From Dactylis glomerata (taxonomy: Eukaryota > Streptophyta > Magnoliopsida > Poales > Poaceae): a stretch of DNA of 64,000 nt. The notes under the pieces are model-generated. The model worked only from the letters and a program-made list of their open reading frames with translations. It made no database searches and was not told where the DNA came from. The stretch is taken from positions 4,703,559 to 4,767,558 of the forward strand of contig QXEO01000464.1 in the NCBI GenBank assembly GCA_007115705.1, written 5' to 3'. This document shows positions 1 to 11,713 of this stretch, piece by piece (the first letter of the stretch is position 1; every line of letters starts with the position of its first letter). The position numbers and the translations under genes are program-made.

Positions 1-1107
1 TCGATCTCGATGACATCCCTGGCCCACACGGCTGAACGTACGTCGTTTGTGAAGCTGACTGGTGGGCCTATACTGTGGAGGTCGAACTGCATGGGTGGTA
101 AACGTATTTCTGCGATGACAACCCGGCGACAGCGATAGGGGATAGGACCTGGCCGTTGCAGAGTAGGGAGCAGAGCCAGGGGTGGCGTGGCGCGACGGCA
201 TTGGCTGTTTCGATGTCAGGCCCAGGATTTAGGCACGTCGAGCCTGACTAAAACCTTCGCCAAATTATTGACCGTGACGCGCGATAGTAACACTGGATTG
301 TGCTGTGCCGGTCAAAGCAACATGCTCCTATACTACGAGCTCACAATTTTACACATATCCTTTGTTTTGCAGCGGTTAATTCGTGCAAATTTGCATTCTA
401 ACGATTTGTTGTAGACTTGTAGTGGTTCTTCCTCCGTTCAAAAATAAATGAGAGCTCACATAACTTCAGTAGGAAGTGTTCGTTGCTACTCCCTCTGTCT
501 CTAAATGTAAGATATTTTTGGCAAGCCAAGATAGTTTACCAAATATTACTTCTCCAGAAAATGAAGTAGAGTAACATTTTGTGGCATACCTCCACTACGT
601 TGGTAAGCATAACGCACTTCGCACATCATAATTTTCTAGTGACCCATCATTATCTTGGCCTATTATTCCAAAGTCTAACTGGAACGCTATGGTCGATTTC
701 ATAAGCAAGTTCATTAGTACTAGTACGATCAAATATCATTTTGTACTGGGCTGCTGCAAATTCAAAATTTCCTGGACGCGTGCATAAATCAGGACCCATT
801 TTACACCTTTTTTTTTTAGAAATATTCATCATTCTTTTCGCCAATTATTTCAAAGTCTTATCTGAATGTAATGCTAAAGGTTGTCGGACTTCCGTAGAAG
901 TTGACATTTGAAAGGTAAATTTCTTATAAAGCTATCAATGATTTTAGATGCATTTTACCTCTTCTCTCGTCATCATTGTTTTTTCAACTTGACATCACCA
1001 CCTAATTGAAATGGTCATGCTATACAATTGTCGTCCTTCGGCAACATATTTCTTTAACTTAGCTTATTTTTGCCCTAGAAATGGGTATGCCTCCCATTCG
1101 CTATTTC
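1..1107. other. No gene recognised; left flank of the LINE
   Basis: No open frame here has a recognisable domain, and the short frames present are not supported by codon structure. A half MITE-like end (a CTCCCTCTGTCTCTAAATG stretch near 487-530) resembles the end of a Stowaway element, but no matching opposite end was found downstream, so it is at best a fragment. The last 12 bases before 1120 are the left copy of the LINE target duplication. Confidence 0.4.
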
Positions 1108-1119
1108 TACAATGATGGC

Positions 1120-1981
1120 GTTATGGTGGGGTGACTCTGAAGTTAAGAAGATGCATTAGATGTCTTGGTGGAAATTATGTGTTCCACAAAATTACGAGGG
1201 ATGGGTTCCTGTGACCTCCATGCTTTTAATCTAGCTATGCTAGCTAAAGAAAGTTGGAGACTTCTCTCAAACCTAGACTCTTTGTGTGTCCAAGTATTGA
1301 GCCAAATATTATCCATATGTTAATTTGTTGCATGCTGGACCTAAGAAATGATCGTCATTCACTCGGCAGAGCATTATTGCTGGTTTAAATACTTTCAAAA
1401 GAAAACATATTTGGAGAGTAGGATCAGGAAACAAGATTAATATCGGCGTGATCACTGGATTCCTAGCAGCCTAGATCGCATGATTCAAACTGAGAGAGGG
1501 CAAACTTTGCTTACAACGGTAGCTAATCTAATTGACCCTATATCCATGCAATGGGACGAGGATCTAATTACATACAACTTTAGTCCTCATGATGTGGATA
1601 GAATACTCCAGATCCCACTCAATGAAAATCCGAGTGAAGATTTTGTGGCATGGCAGATGACGAAATCACACCCTTTTTTGGTGAGATCGGCATACTATGT
1701 TGAATGGAATCATCTCAACGGTCAACGGCTAACTAGAGCGTACGAACAAGGGACTGTAGAAAACAATCCAGTGTGTGGGACATTCACTGGAAGTTGAAAG
1801 TGCCAATAAAAATAAAAAATTGATGGAAAGCTCTTCATGCCACGGATCCTGGTTGTGCAGTTCTTGCTGATCGGCACATTCCTGTCTCGCCCCAATGGCC
1901 GGTTTCTTGCCAAGGTTATGAAGATATCCGACATTTGATGTTCACCTGTCCAAGAGCAACGGAAGTATGGTATTCTCTCGG
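1120..1981 (+). pseudogene. LINE ORF2 remnant: reverse-transcriptase tail and zf-RVT region
   Basis: Conceptual translation in shifting frames gives the plant LINE signature: a WWG start, a KKMHWMSWWKLC-like block (its Trp codon is now TAG), then HAFNLAMLAK-, NAGPKK-, SIIAGLNTFKR- and WRVG-like blocks. An open stretch of about 105 codons from 1480 contains the typical FLVRSAYY segment. The zf-RVT end (HLMFTCPRATEVW) is cut by element A at 1981. Frameshifts around 1190-1470 and near 1800 make it non-functional. The family assignment rests on recognised motif order, not on a search. Confidence 0.75.
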
Positions 1982-2440
1982 TGACGAGGGTATGACCCCT
2001 CGGTCCTCGATATTTGCTTATCCGGTTCCTGTCAAGGAAGAAGCCCGCTCGAAGGATACAAGAAGTCTACAAAGCCCAACACGCCAACTTGGAGTAGAAG
2101 TCAAGAAACCCCTTATAGACCCTAACTGGCTGCATATATAAAGTCACCAAGGGGCACCCCTAGAGCCATCTCTAATCTCGCATAGATTTGATACAGACTA
2201 GCATACATTAGATTACATTACACGTATCAACTCCGCCTATGGCGGCTCCCTGTAAACACCATGTGATTATACTAAATTGCTAGCAGGATGTAGCGATCCT
2301 CCACCAAGGGGACGTGAACCTGGGTAAAATTCGTGTGCCCCTCGTCGTTTATCGACCGCCGTCGAGTTCGCCGGATCCCACAAGCGCTCCAAAGATCGAA
2401 AGCCCTCAAGCATGGACATTGCCGGAGTCAAACCTCGTCA
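1982..2440 (+). repeat. 5' LTR of element A
   Basis: 459 bp, beginning TGACGAGGG and ending AACCTCGTCA. It contains a TATA-like TATATAAA at 2135-2142, the likely core promoter, followed by the probable transcript start region. It aligns over its full length with 13526-13984. Confidence 0.88.
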
Positions 2441-4240
2441 ATTGGCGCCGACCGTGTAGATGACGGGATCTGGATGTACGGGCTCGCCGGCTCCTTTATC
2501 ATCGTCAATAGCGTCAAGATCGCACATCGCCGATCATCTACTCCGGTTCGTCTCGTCATCAATCAGATCCAATCTTCAGTCAAGGCCGAGCACGTGAATT
2601 TGGTGATCATCGATACTAGATCGGCCACGCCTGGCGACGTTGTGGATTTGAGGCATAGCCACCGCGGTGCTAGCAGCAGGATCGGGCACCATCAGCGCGA
2701 GGCAGATTGGGTCGATGAGCTATCCTCGTCATCAACAGCATCGAGCGCCGGTCATCTACTTGCGCTCTACTTCATCGTTATCAATTCAGCTGCAACGATA
2801 TTGGTGGCAGACCTAGTCTAATTTGAATCCATGCTGCCGGCGGAAATCAGCTTCCATGTACTGGCAGTAAAAGATCTCGTCAATAGAAGCAGCGGTACCA
2901 GTTTCCGCGTGATTAATCTTCAGATCGGATCAATCTTCCAAGCTGAGATTCCCTGGTCCATACGTATACAACAGCGTATCAGTTAAAAACTCAAAATCAG
3001 CGCCGATCGATCGGCATACTATTCCTCGATACCAAGTCCTCCAAAAAGAAATTAAATCAGCTTGTATGTGCGAGGATTAACGGAGACATCAAATAAATCA
3101 GCAAAGGAGGCAGCGATTTCATCACTATATTGGGCGAAAAATTGGGCTCAACATCGACACTGCCTTCGCGCGTTTATCCGCCGATGCGCAGGTTTCTCGC
3201 AAGGTCTCATCGTCAAGTTAAAGGAGAGACATGACGACCTAGTCAGATCGATCCGCATAAGTAGAGTACAAGCTGAAGTCTCAAATCGATCAAGCAAAAG
3301 AAGACAACCATATGTACGGACTTTTCGGCAAACTGCGTATATCTGCTGGGCATCAGGACTACGTCGACACCGCCGCGCGATTATGTTCGAGTAATGTCCA
3401 ACCAGCTCCGGCGCTACGACTCCGCCACCGTTGACTCCATACGACAAGCACCGTGAGTTCGACGATGCATCTGTGGTGCTTCAGCTCCGTTCACATCGAC
3501 TACGCCGATTACGTCAGCATCGACTACATCCGCACGATGATCCTAACAAACGCACGGGGGCTTGACAACAATTTTGTCTCCGATCGTGGTTGCGATTCTA
3601 CGACAACAACTCGCCTACCTCTACGGCTGCGACTCGTCGGCCTCTATGGCCGCGACTCACCGGCCTCTACGACCACGACTCCGGTCCGCCGCAAGGACTA
3701 CATCGTCATATTCATGGATTCGCCTCGCTCGAGGGCTCGCCGTCGCACACTCAACACCGCTCGGGGGCTTGACATCACCTCGCCTCCGTGTGCGGAAGCT
3801 CACGCTCAAGATCTGCGATTTCGTCGATATCAACAACACACTTCGGCGATCCCAACAATGCTCGGGGGCTCGCCATCGCGCACCTGCCGTCGTCGACCCT
3901 GTCCGTATCGACTACATCCACATCGACCACAACTGCGTCTACTCTGTCTATAAAGCTAAGTGCTCTTCTACCACGAATTGATTTCCTTTTTTTTTGTACT
4001 TTTGCCACATCCGATACTAGGAAGTTGTGCTATGTGAGCTAACTTTACAGGTCATCGACTACACCTCTGCCGCGTCGACTCCGGTCCGCCACATCGAATA
4101 TAAGCCTCCGCCGCGTTGACTCCATCGACAGAAAACGCATAAAATCTTGAGGGCGAGCCCAAGTGCAAGCACTTCGACTCACCCTCGGGGGCTATTGGGA
4201 AGATAACATCAGTCAATCGACAACATCGTTCGCATATTAT
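2441..4240 (+). other. Element A leader/interior: PBS and non-coding repeat-rich sequence
   Basis: The primer-binding-like site TTGGCGCCGACCGTG begins 2 bp after the LTR. The rest has overlapping open frames of 60-166 codons rich in Arg, Ser and Thr, with no gag, protease or zinc-knuckle motif. From about 3550 the phrase CTCGGGGGCT (or close variants) recurs near 3553, 3760, 3871 and 4186, each time next to ATCGAC/CGACTAC-rich segments. This suggests diverged duplications rather than coding sequence. Confidence 0.55.
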
Positions 4241-5075
4241 ATTCGAGTGCGAGCGTTATTGTCCCTCGAATCACTTTCTTCGGGCCAGCAGCGCCTCCAT
4301 ATTCTTCGAGTGCGGGCTTCGGTCCCTCGAATCGTTTTCTTCGGGCCAGCAGCGCCTCTGCGTTATTTGAGCGCGGGCTTCGGTCCCTCGAATCGCTTTC
4401 TTCCCGCCAGCAGTGCCTTGGTATTATTCGAGTGCGGGCGTTATTGTCTCTCGAATCGCTTCTTCGGGCCAGCAGCGCCTTGGTATTATTCGAGTGTGGG
4501 CGTTGTTGTCCCTCGAATCACTTCTTTGGGCCAGCAGCGCCTTGGTATTATTTGAGTGTGGACGTTGTTGTCCCTCGAATCACTTCTTTGGGCCAGCAGC
4601 GCCTTGGTATTATTCGAGTGTGGCCAGCAGCGCCTTGGTATTATTCGAGTGTGGGCATTGTTGTCCTTCGAATCACTTCTTCGGGCCAGCAGCGCTTTGG
4701 TATTATTCGAGTGTGGGTGTTGTTGTCCCTCGAATCACTTCTTTGGGCCAGCAGCGTCTTGGTATTATTCGAGTGTGGGCATTATCGTCCCTCGAATCAC
4801 TTCTTTGGGCCAGCAGCGCCTTGGTATTATTCGAATGTGGGCGTTGTTGTCCCTCGAATCACTTCTTCGGGCCAGCAGCGCCTTGGTATTATTCGAGTGT
4901 GGGCATTGTTGTCCCTCGAATCACTTCTTCGGGCCAGCAGCGCCTTGGTATTATTCGAGTACGGGCTTCGGTCCCTCGAATCGCTTTCTTCGGGCCAGCA
5001 ACGCCTCCATAATCTTCGAGTGCGGGCTTCGGACCCTCGAGTCGCTTTCTTCGGGCCAGCAGCGCCTCAGTTACG
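4241..5075 (+). repeat. Minisatellite array 1 in element A (about 62-bp unit, roughly 13 copies)
   Basis: Tandem repeats of about 60-63 bp. The unit contains the segments TTCGAGTGTGGGCG, TTGTCCCTCGAATCACTTC and GGGCCAGCAGCGCC. One copy near 4612-4640 has an internal deletion of about half a unit. The outer copies (4304-4430 and 4960-5075) carry a GGGCTTCGG variant, while the central ones carry GTTGTTGTC. All three plus frames stay open for 130-300 codons only because the unit lacks stops. Those frames are repeat artefacts. Confidence 0.9.
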
Positions 5076-5520
5076 ATTCGGGAGTGGCTTTAGCCCCCTG
5101 AATCCAATTCTATATTCATGCATACACTCAAAATGCCCGAGTCTTGGTGGCAATATACCAGTTCGGATGCCGTATGTCAAATACGAAGGTAAGTCCACGG
5201 TTTGCAACACCAGATGGCCCGGTATTTGTATCAAGCGCGCTCTGCCGAGAAATTTTCCATACCTACGGTATGAAGTTTGCACCGATAGACGCATCGGGTG
5301 CCTTACAATGAACTGGGCTTCGACCTGGTAAGTCCAACGCGGCTCGGGTCGAAGTAGCGCCAGCCCACGCGGGTTTGAGTCGGGGGACTCGAATCTGAGT
5401 AAGCTAACCGATTGTTTTTGCGGCTATGCAATTAACTGAGACCCGGCGTGAGTCTCAGGCCGGTTATGCCTATCTCCCTACAAACCAAGCTAAGCATTTT
5501 CGAGGCTCAGAATGAGTACT

Positions 5521-6000
5521 ACTCGGATTGGCATTCCTTCGCCCCGGCGTTGGCAACACGCTCGAGGGCTGCGCCTCGAATTGGCATTCCTTCGCCCCGG
5601 CGTTGGCAACACGCTCGGGGGCTGCGCCTCGAATTGGCATTCCTTCGCCTCGGCATTGGCAACACGCTCGGGGGTTGCGCCTCGAATTGGCATTCCTTCG
5701 CCTCGGCGTTGGCAACACGCTCGGGGGCTACGCCTCGAATTGGCATTCCTTCACCCCGGCGTTGGGAACACGCTCGGGGGCTGCGCCTCGAATTGGCATT
5801 CTTTCGCCCCGGCGTTGGCAACACGCTCGGGGGCTGCACCTCGAATTGGCATTCCTTCGTCCCTGCGTTGGTAACACGCTCGGGGGCTGCGCCTTACAAC
5901 CCGATGCTAGCAACGCTCGGGGGCTACGCTTACATGCTAACCTTAGCATTCACTCCTTTAGCACTCGGTATTGACAATACGCTCGGGGGCTGCGCCTCGC
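5521..6000 (+). repeat. Minisatellite array 2 in element A (53-bp unit)
   Basis: About seven well-conserved 53-bp units from 5521 to 5892, followed by diverged copies to about 6000. Each unit reads CCTCGAATTGGCATTCC, then a TTCGCCCCGGCGTTGGC-like segment, then ACACGCTCGGGGGCTGCG. The CTCGGGGGCT segment resembles the short tract that precedes the 3' LTR of the same element (13512-13525). Long frames on both strands here are artefacts of the repeat. Confidence 0.9.
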
Positions 6001-6304
6001 ATACTGCTAATCTCAGCAGTCCTCTATATTGCTTACTGCACTTGAAGCAGCATACCGTCGACTACGTCAACTCCGGTCTGTACTATTGATTCCTTCTGGC
6101 TCGACGCCGATGACTTTATGTCGTGTCGACTCCGGTCCACGGTATTCGACTCCTGTCAGCCATCTTCCAGCAACACCAACCTCTTCGCCTACAACGACCA
6201 AGCATTCGGAAGCTCGACATCGACATCGCCTACAGCAAGTATTCGACAACATCATCACAACGATTCAGCTACCGTGCGACCCCATCGACCGCAGCATGCA
6301 AGTA

Positions 6305-8009
6305 TGCTACTCGTGTGATGATGGCTCCAGAAAAGAGCTGTGGCGTTTAGTTGACGTGGGAGCAGTAAGTCCTTGTGCGTGGTGATTGACCAGCCCGTTG
6401 GAAACCCCAAGAGGAAGGTATGATGAGTATAGCGGCTAGTTTTCCCTCAGTTAAGAAACCAAGGTTTAATATCGATCTTGAAGAAGAGAGACGGTGACGA
6501 CTGAAGGTGATGCGGACTGGCTTAGTAACACTCCAACAAGGGCGCCGTTTACGACACTTGTTGACTCGTCTTCGGCCAGCAGCAACGCGGAACCTGCACA
6601 CACACAAACAAATACTTTGTTCCCAACTTGCGATCAGGTTGTCAATCTCACCGGTTTGCTTGAAACAAAGGTTATAAGTGTATCGAGTGGAAAACAGTAG
6701 TAATATGCGAGTAAAGTAAACAGTGCGGGAAAAGTAAACAGGTGATTGCAATATGATTAAAATAGGACTGGGGTCCACAGTTCACTAGTGGTGTCTCTCC
6801 ATAGATAAAATAACATGCTGGGTAAACAAATTACAGTTGGGCAATTGATAGAATAAAGATAACGTGATATGTCAAGAAGATCACTATGAGATTTACTCTG
6901 GGCATTACAACAAAATACATAGACCGCCATCCAACTGCATCTATGACTAATAATCCACCCCCTGGGATATCATCCGAACACCCTGGAAGTATTAAGTTGC
7001 GAACAACAGATAATTGCATTAAGCAAAGTGTGTAATGTAAACAAAGCATATGCCCTTGAGCATATGAATGTTGTTTTCTCCCTAGTAGCAACAGCACATC
7101 TACCACCTTAGAGGTTTATGTCACTCCCCTATGTGAAATAGAGACATGAACCCACTATCGAGCATAAATACCCCCTCTTGGAGTCACTAGCAACTACTCG
7201 GCCAAGATAGCTACTAACAACGGAGAGCATGCAAGATCATAAACAACATAGAGATAACAAAAGATATAATTCAGTACAGCAACTTAATCATAAACACCAA
7301 TATTCATCGGATCCCAACAAACCAACATCATAGAATTACATAACGGTGATCTCAATCATGTAGGGCAGCTCATGAGATCTAAACATGAAGCACATGGTGG
7401 AGAAGACAACCATCTAGATACTGCTATGGACCCATAGTCCAAGGTAGACTACTCACTCATCGCTCCGGAGGCAAGCATGGCGATGAAGAAGACCTCCGGT
7501 GGCGATTCCCCTCTCCGGCAGGGTGCCGGGAAGAGCTTCTGGACCCTCCCGATCTTCGGGTCGACGGCGGCGGCGGATCGCGATGTATTCTAGAAAACTG
7601 ATCGGGTCCTTAGGTTTTTCTCGTCAGGGGGTATATATAGGCGAAGGGGCGATGTCAGAGGAGGGACCACGCCCCCTCACACGGGGCTGGCGCGGCCAGG
7701 GGGGTGGCCACGCCGCCCCTGTGTCTGGGGCCCACGTGGCCCCCCTCCGTCAGGTCTTCGGATGTCTGGAAGCCTCCCCTTGATATAAGACTTCAGGAAC
7801 TTGTTTCGTCCAATTCCGAGAATATTTCCTGTGTATCACTTTGAAACACAAAAACAGGAGAAAACAGGAAACTGGCACTGTGGCACTTCGTTAATAGGTT
7901 AGTTCCGGAAAATGTATAAAAGTACCACTAAGTGTAACGAAACAATAGGCAAATGGTGTAAAAACAAGCATGGAGCATCAAAAATTATAGATACGTTTGA
8001 GACGTATCA
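6305..8009 (-). repeat. LTR of element B (3' LTR in element sense)
   Basis: 1705 bp, ending GACGTATCA on the plus strand, so the element-sense start is TGATACGTC. The segment from about 7500 to 8009 matches the corresponding part of the D LTRs; the rest does not. A PBS-like stretch with one mismatch (GGCTCCAGAAAAGAGCT, 6323-6339) lies just inside the left end. Confidence 0.88.
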
Positions 8010-10931
8010 AGCATCCCCAAGCTTAACTCCTGCTCGTCCTCGAGTAGGTAAGTGATAACAAAGAATAATTTTTGAGGTGACATGCACCTACACAATCTTG
8101 ATCATATATGTAAGCATTGGTGAGCTGGGATCAATAGAACTTAGAACATGGGCATGAAGATATAATCATGACAATAAGAACTTAGCAACCATGTTGTAAA
8201 CATGCAAATGAACACAAACAAAAGATCATGATAATGAAACAATGAAAATCAAACGTGTGTTCAAATCATAAGGAAAAATATACAAATGGTTTTCAGCTTG
8301 TCCTTCAAAGAGAGCAAAACATAAATGCATAGGACACCTCAAAGTTTAAGAGGGCGACTAGATACAAATAATTTAAGAACAAGTGAAACCAACAATATGA
8401 GTCAATCAATGAACTTTGGGACAATGCATATCACACTAAGAATGACAACTATGCTCTCTTAATGGTGCATAAAGAAAGAAGGTGGTGACTCAACAAAGTA
8501 AAAGAAAGGCCCTTCGCAGAGGGAAGCAGTGATTGCAAGTTTTATAACCTTCAAAAATTATGGTACTTACCGGCTTTGAGCTCTCATTGCCCCCATCATA
8601 AGCATCTTGAATGGTTAAAGTTAATGCGAGAACAATTATGATGCATATGCTTGACAAATCATAAGTTGAAAACCTTGTGTCCCGTGAATACGAGTACCCA
8701 AACCATGCTAATTTACTTAGAGTCCCAAGCAAGGCTCTTGTCATTGTAAGTATATGCATATCATTGAGAACCGCCAATGGGGTACCTCCGTGCCCGATGA
8801 CATGGAACAAGCCCACACCAAAATGACAGGACAAGCAGACAATGAACACCTCGACATCTCTTTTATTTGCTATATTGTTTAGCTTTTTATTGTGAGATGC
8901 GTCGTCGAATGTTCACCATGGGTATGCTGCAAATTTCCACCATGAATTATGCATGGCTTAGATTGGCGGCCCGGCGTTTCCCTAACACATATAAAAACTC
9001 CATGATCCCTACAAGATTCCCAATTCATTTCACACAGCGGGCATCCATAAACAAAAGATCACGATATCAACTCAAAAAGAAGTGCAATGTTGAAAGCTTG
9101 CCCCATGACAGCATAGCTGGGCTAGAATCCAACTTACAACTTGCAAGCATAACAACTCAACATAAAAGACCACAATGTCAAAATTTTAAGAACAGGAAAA
9201 AGTAAAGTGTGCCTTCCGGTTCGTGAGAGCTTTACTAACCGAGTTTCGCATAACACTGGTAAGAGTTTAATTTGAAGAGAAAATAAAAGCAAGTCAAATT
9301 TACTTGGAATAGCAAATTGCTAGTAGGTATGTATGGTGGACACTTTGGAAAACTTTGGCTTTTAGGAGTTGGATGCACGAGTAGAGCTCATACTCAGTAC
9401 AAGGCGAGGGCTAGCAAAAGACTGGGAGCGACCAACTAAGAGAGCAATAATGGCCATAATCATGCAAAGCGACATTAAAAGAAGCATACGATGGCATCAA
9501 AAGTCAAAAACTAAATGATCATGAAGGCTAATGGCGACTTTGTAAGAGTCTAACATGTGTGAGCATGCGCCAAGTCAACCCAAATAAAGCATCAAGGAGA
9601 AAACCAAAATAATGCTTCCATACAATAAAAACAACGCATGATTTTTTCAAAGGCTCATTAAGCAATCTCAGTTATTTGAGACAAGTCATGCTACAGCAAA
9701 ACCACTAAGCATACTATCAAAAAGACATCAAGCATGACATGAAAAAGCCTAAGCCGCAGTCTACACAAGCTCCTTCTTGTACCACTATTTTGCACAAAGC
9801 TTTTTCTCTTTTCCAACACCATTTGAAATTTTTATAAACACCTCTTTTGATGAAAACCAATGAAGATCAGAGGCAAAAATGCACCTTGATAAAAAGATAT
9901 GACAAGATCTGAACGCAAATCAAGGCAAAAACGAAAACCAAAAGCAGTAGCAGAAAAAGTAGAGCGCTCGATTTTTAATAAGAGTGAAAACTAGAGCGTT
10001 CTTTGCAAATGAAAACGAGTACATCTCCTCCAAAGGAAATTTGTTGGGGTCCAACCATTTATTGCAGCAAACAAACAAACTAAACAAACTAAGAAAACTA
10101 AAACAACTGACGCTCCAAGAAAAACACATAGTGCATGAAGCAATAAAAATATAGTGTTTTGAAAGGTGACCTGATTTTTGCCGATGAAGAAGGGGTGCCT
10201 CGGGGGCATCCCCAAGCTTTGACGCTTGTACTTCTTGGATATTTCTTGGGGTGATGCATGGGCATCCCCAAGCTTGAGCTATTGTCCATTCTTCAACTCA
10301 TCTCATCATTCTCCAATCCCTACACTTGAAAACTTCCTTCATACAAAACTAAACACAATTCTATTAGCAACATTAGTGTAAGCATAAAATATATTCAACC
10401 TCTTTTAGCTTCAGGTTTCAACCCAAAACCACCACATATAAAGTATATACTACTGTAGCAACTTCCACAAGAGTTCCATGATCAAAAAGAACTCAAAAGA
10501 AAGCGATAAAGTGGCAAAAACAAATATTGGCAGAAATCTGTCAAAACTGGACAGCTGACAAAGGACGAATTTTTGAGGGATTTTCCGTTTCTCAAATCAA
10601 AAAGTGTTCAACTAAGAAAAGTTTGGATATAACCTGGGGCATATGCACAAGAAATCGCAGGTCCAAAAGATAAACAGAGAATTTCCTCGAATTTTTACGG
10701 TGCAGCACCGAAAACAGTTTCAGGACAGCAATAACCCCAAATCTTTACCTCACTCAAATTAGAGGCTTCTCTTGGCACAAAAACGAAATAAAAAAGATAA
10801 GGAGCGGTCATTACAGTAGTAATGACTTCCAAGACTCAAATAAAAGAAAAAGTACTGAAAAGTAAACAATGGGTTATCTCCCAAGAGTGCTTTTCTTTAA
10901 CGCCTTTGAGCTAGGCGCAGAAAAGTGCGAA
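8010..10931 (-). other. Conserved non-coding interior of element B
   Basis: A purine-rich tract on the minus strand (8010-8024, containing TTGGGGATGCT) next to the LTR is the likely polypurine tract. The remaining approximately 2.9 kb is AT-rich and nearly identical to 32969-35885 in element D. It has one minus-strand frame of about 119 codons (8490-8849), also open in D, but with no recognisable domain. Because the two copies are so similar, openness alone is weak evidence for coding. Confidence 0.6.
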
Positions 10932-11525
10932 TCAAGTAATATTAAGAGATGAAGCATCAAGATCAACAGCAGCGATCTTTTCAACAATGAAGGAAAATGT
11001 GTTCAACTGAGTTTTTGAAACTCCTTTACGATCACGCTTTGGCAAACTACTTTCATCGAAAAGATTTTCAGGGCAAATCCAACTAGAATTCTTTTCCCAA
11101 GCATCATGAATTCCTATAAGTTCATAAGGTATTGGTGTTTTAAAATCATCAGGCATACCAACAACCTTAACAGGCGAGCCAAGCTTATTAAACTTCTTAA
11201 AAACTTTCCTAGCCTCAATTGCAACATCTCTAAATTTTGTGCGCAAGGTTTCTAAGATGAAAGCTTTCTTTTCGGGATCCTCAATTTCATGAAGCTTAAG
11301 GAATATGTATTGCATAGAAGAATTAAGACTAGCAAACCTAGATTCTAACATGTGAACTAAATGAGCAGAAGCAACTTCATAACTAGGAGCTAACTCAACC
11401 AAAGACTTTTCCTCAACTTCCTTATGCATACTAATGTGATTAAAGAACTCCTCAATGTTACTTTTGCCAATAATCGAACCACTCCCTACAGAGAGGTCCT
11501 CCAGAACGAACTTAGGAAACAACAT
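10932..11525 (-). CDS. Element B ORF next to the PBS, 197 aa, unknown
   Basis: This is the only sizeable frame in the gag position of element B, starting about 160 bp inside the PBS-proximal LTR. The product is mostly hydrophilic and helical in composition, with many Glu and Lys and a DPEKKAF-type charged segment. I see no zinc knuckle, protease or Retrotrans_gag signature. It is unrelated by eye to the 831-aa product in the same position in element D, although the sequence downstream of both is shared. It may be a degenerate or alternative gag, or an accessory protein. No function is assigned. The stop lies close to the junction where the B/D similarity begins. Confidence 0.5.
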   Translation of the reverse strand: MLFPKFVLEDLSVGSGSIIGKSNIEEFFNHISMHKEVEEKSLVELAPSYEVASAHLVHMLESRFASLNSSMQYIFLKLHEIEDPEKKAFILETLRTKFRDVAIEARKVFKKFNKLGSPVKVVGMPDDFKTPIPYELIGIHDAWEKNSSWICPENLFDESSLPKRDRKGVSKTQLNTFSFIVEKIAAVDLDASSLNIT

Positions 11526-11685
11526 GATAAACTAAAGTAAAGAAATAACAACTACCAAGGATTCTAATTTTTTTGGGTTTTTGATATAAAAAGCAGTGCA
11601 GGTAAAATAAATAAAGTAAAGCAAAACAAATAACAAAGTAAAGAATGTGTGTGCGAAGAACTCCCCTCGCAGAAGTCTTCTCTCT

Positions 11686-11713
11686 TCCCCGGCAACGGCG
11701 CCAGAAAAGAAGC
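11686..11713 (-). promoter_or_regulatory. Primer-binding site region of element B
   Basis: The plus strand reads CCCCGGCAACGGCGCCAGAA followed by AAGAAGC, directly left of the LTR. Its complement is the TGGCGCCGTTGCCGGGGA site used by Athila/Tat-type plant Gypsy elements. It fixes minus-strand orientation. Confidence 0.85.

Noticed and set aside
487..530. Stowaway-like left end
   Set aside because: No inverted partner end or flanking TA pair found downstream, so not called as an element.
2333..2821. 162-codon frame after the 5' LTR of element A as a gag gene
   Set aside because: It begins inside the LTR, spans the primer-binding site and lacks any gag motif.
4163..5331. Overlapping long frames (up to 299 codons) with repeated Leu/Phe/Cys-rich units
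   Set aside because: They read through a stop-free 62-bp minisatellite in all three frames; no start context, domain or splice logic.
5448..6089. Long frames on both strands with repeated Arg/Gly/Ser units
   Set aside because: Artefact of the 53-bp array; the same DNA is open in several frames on both strands.
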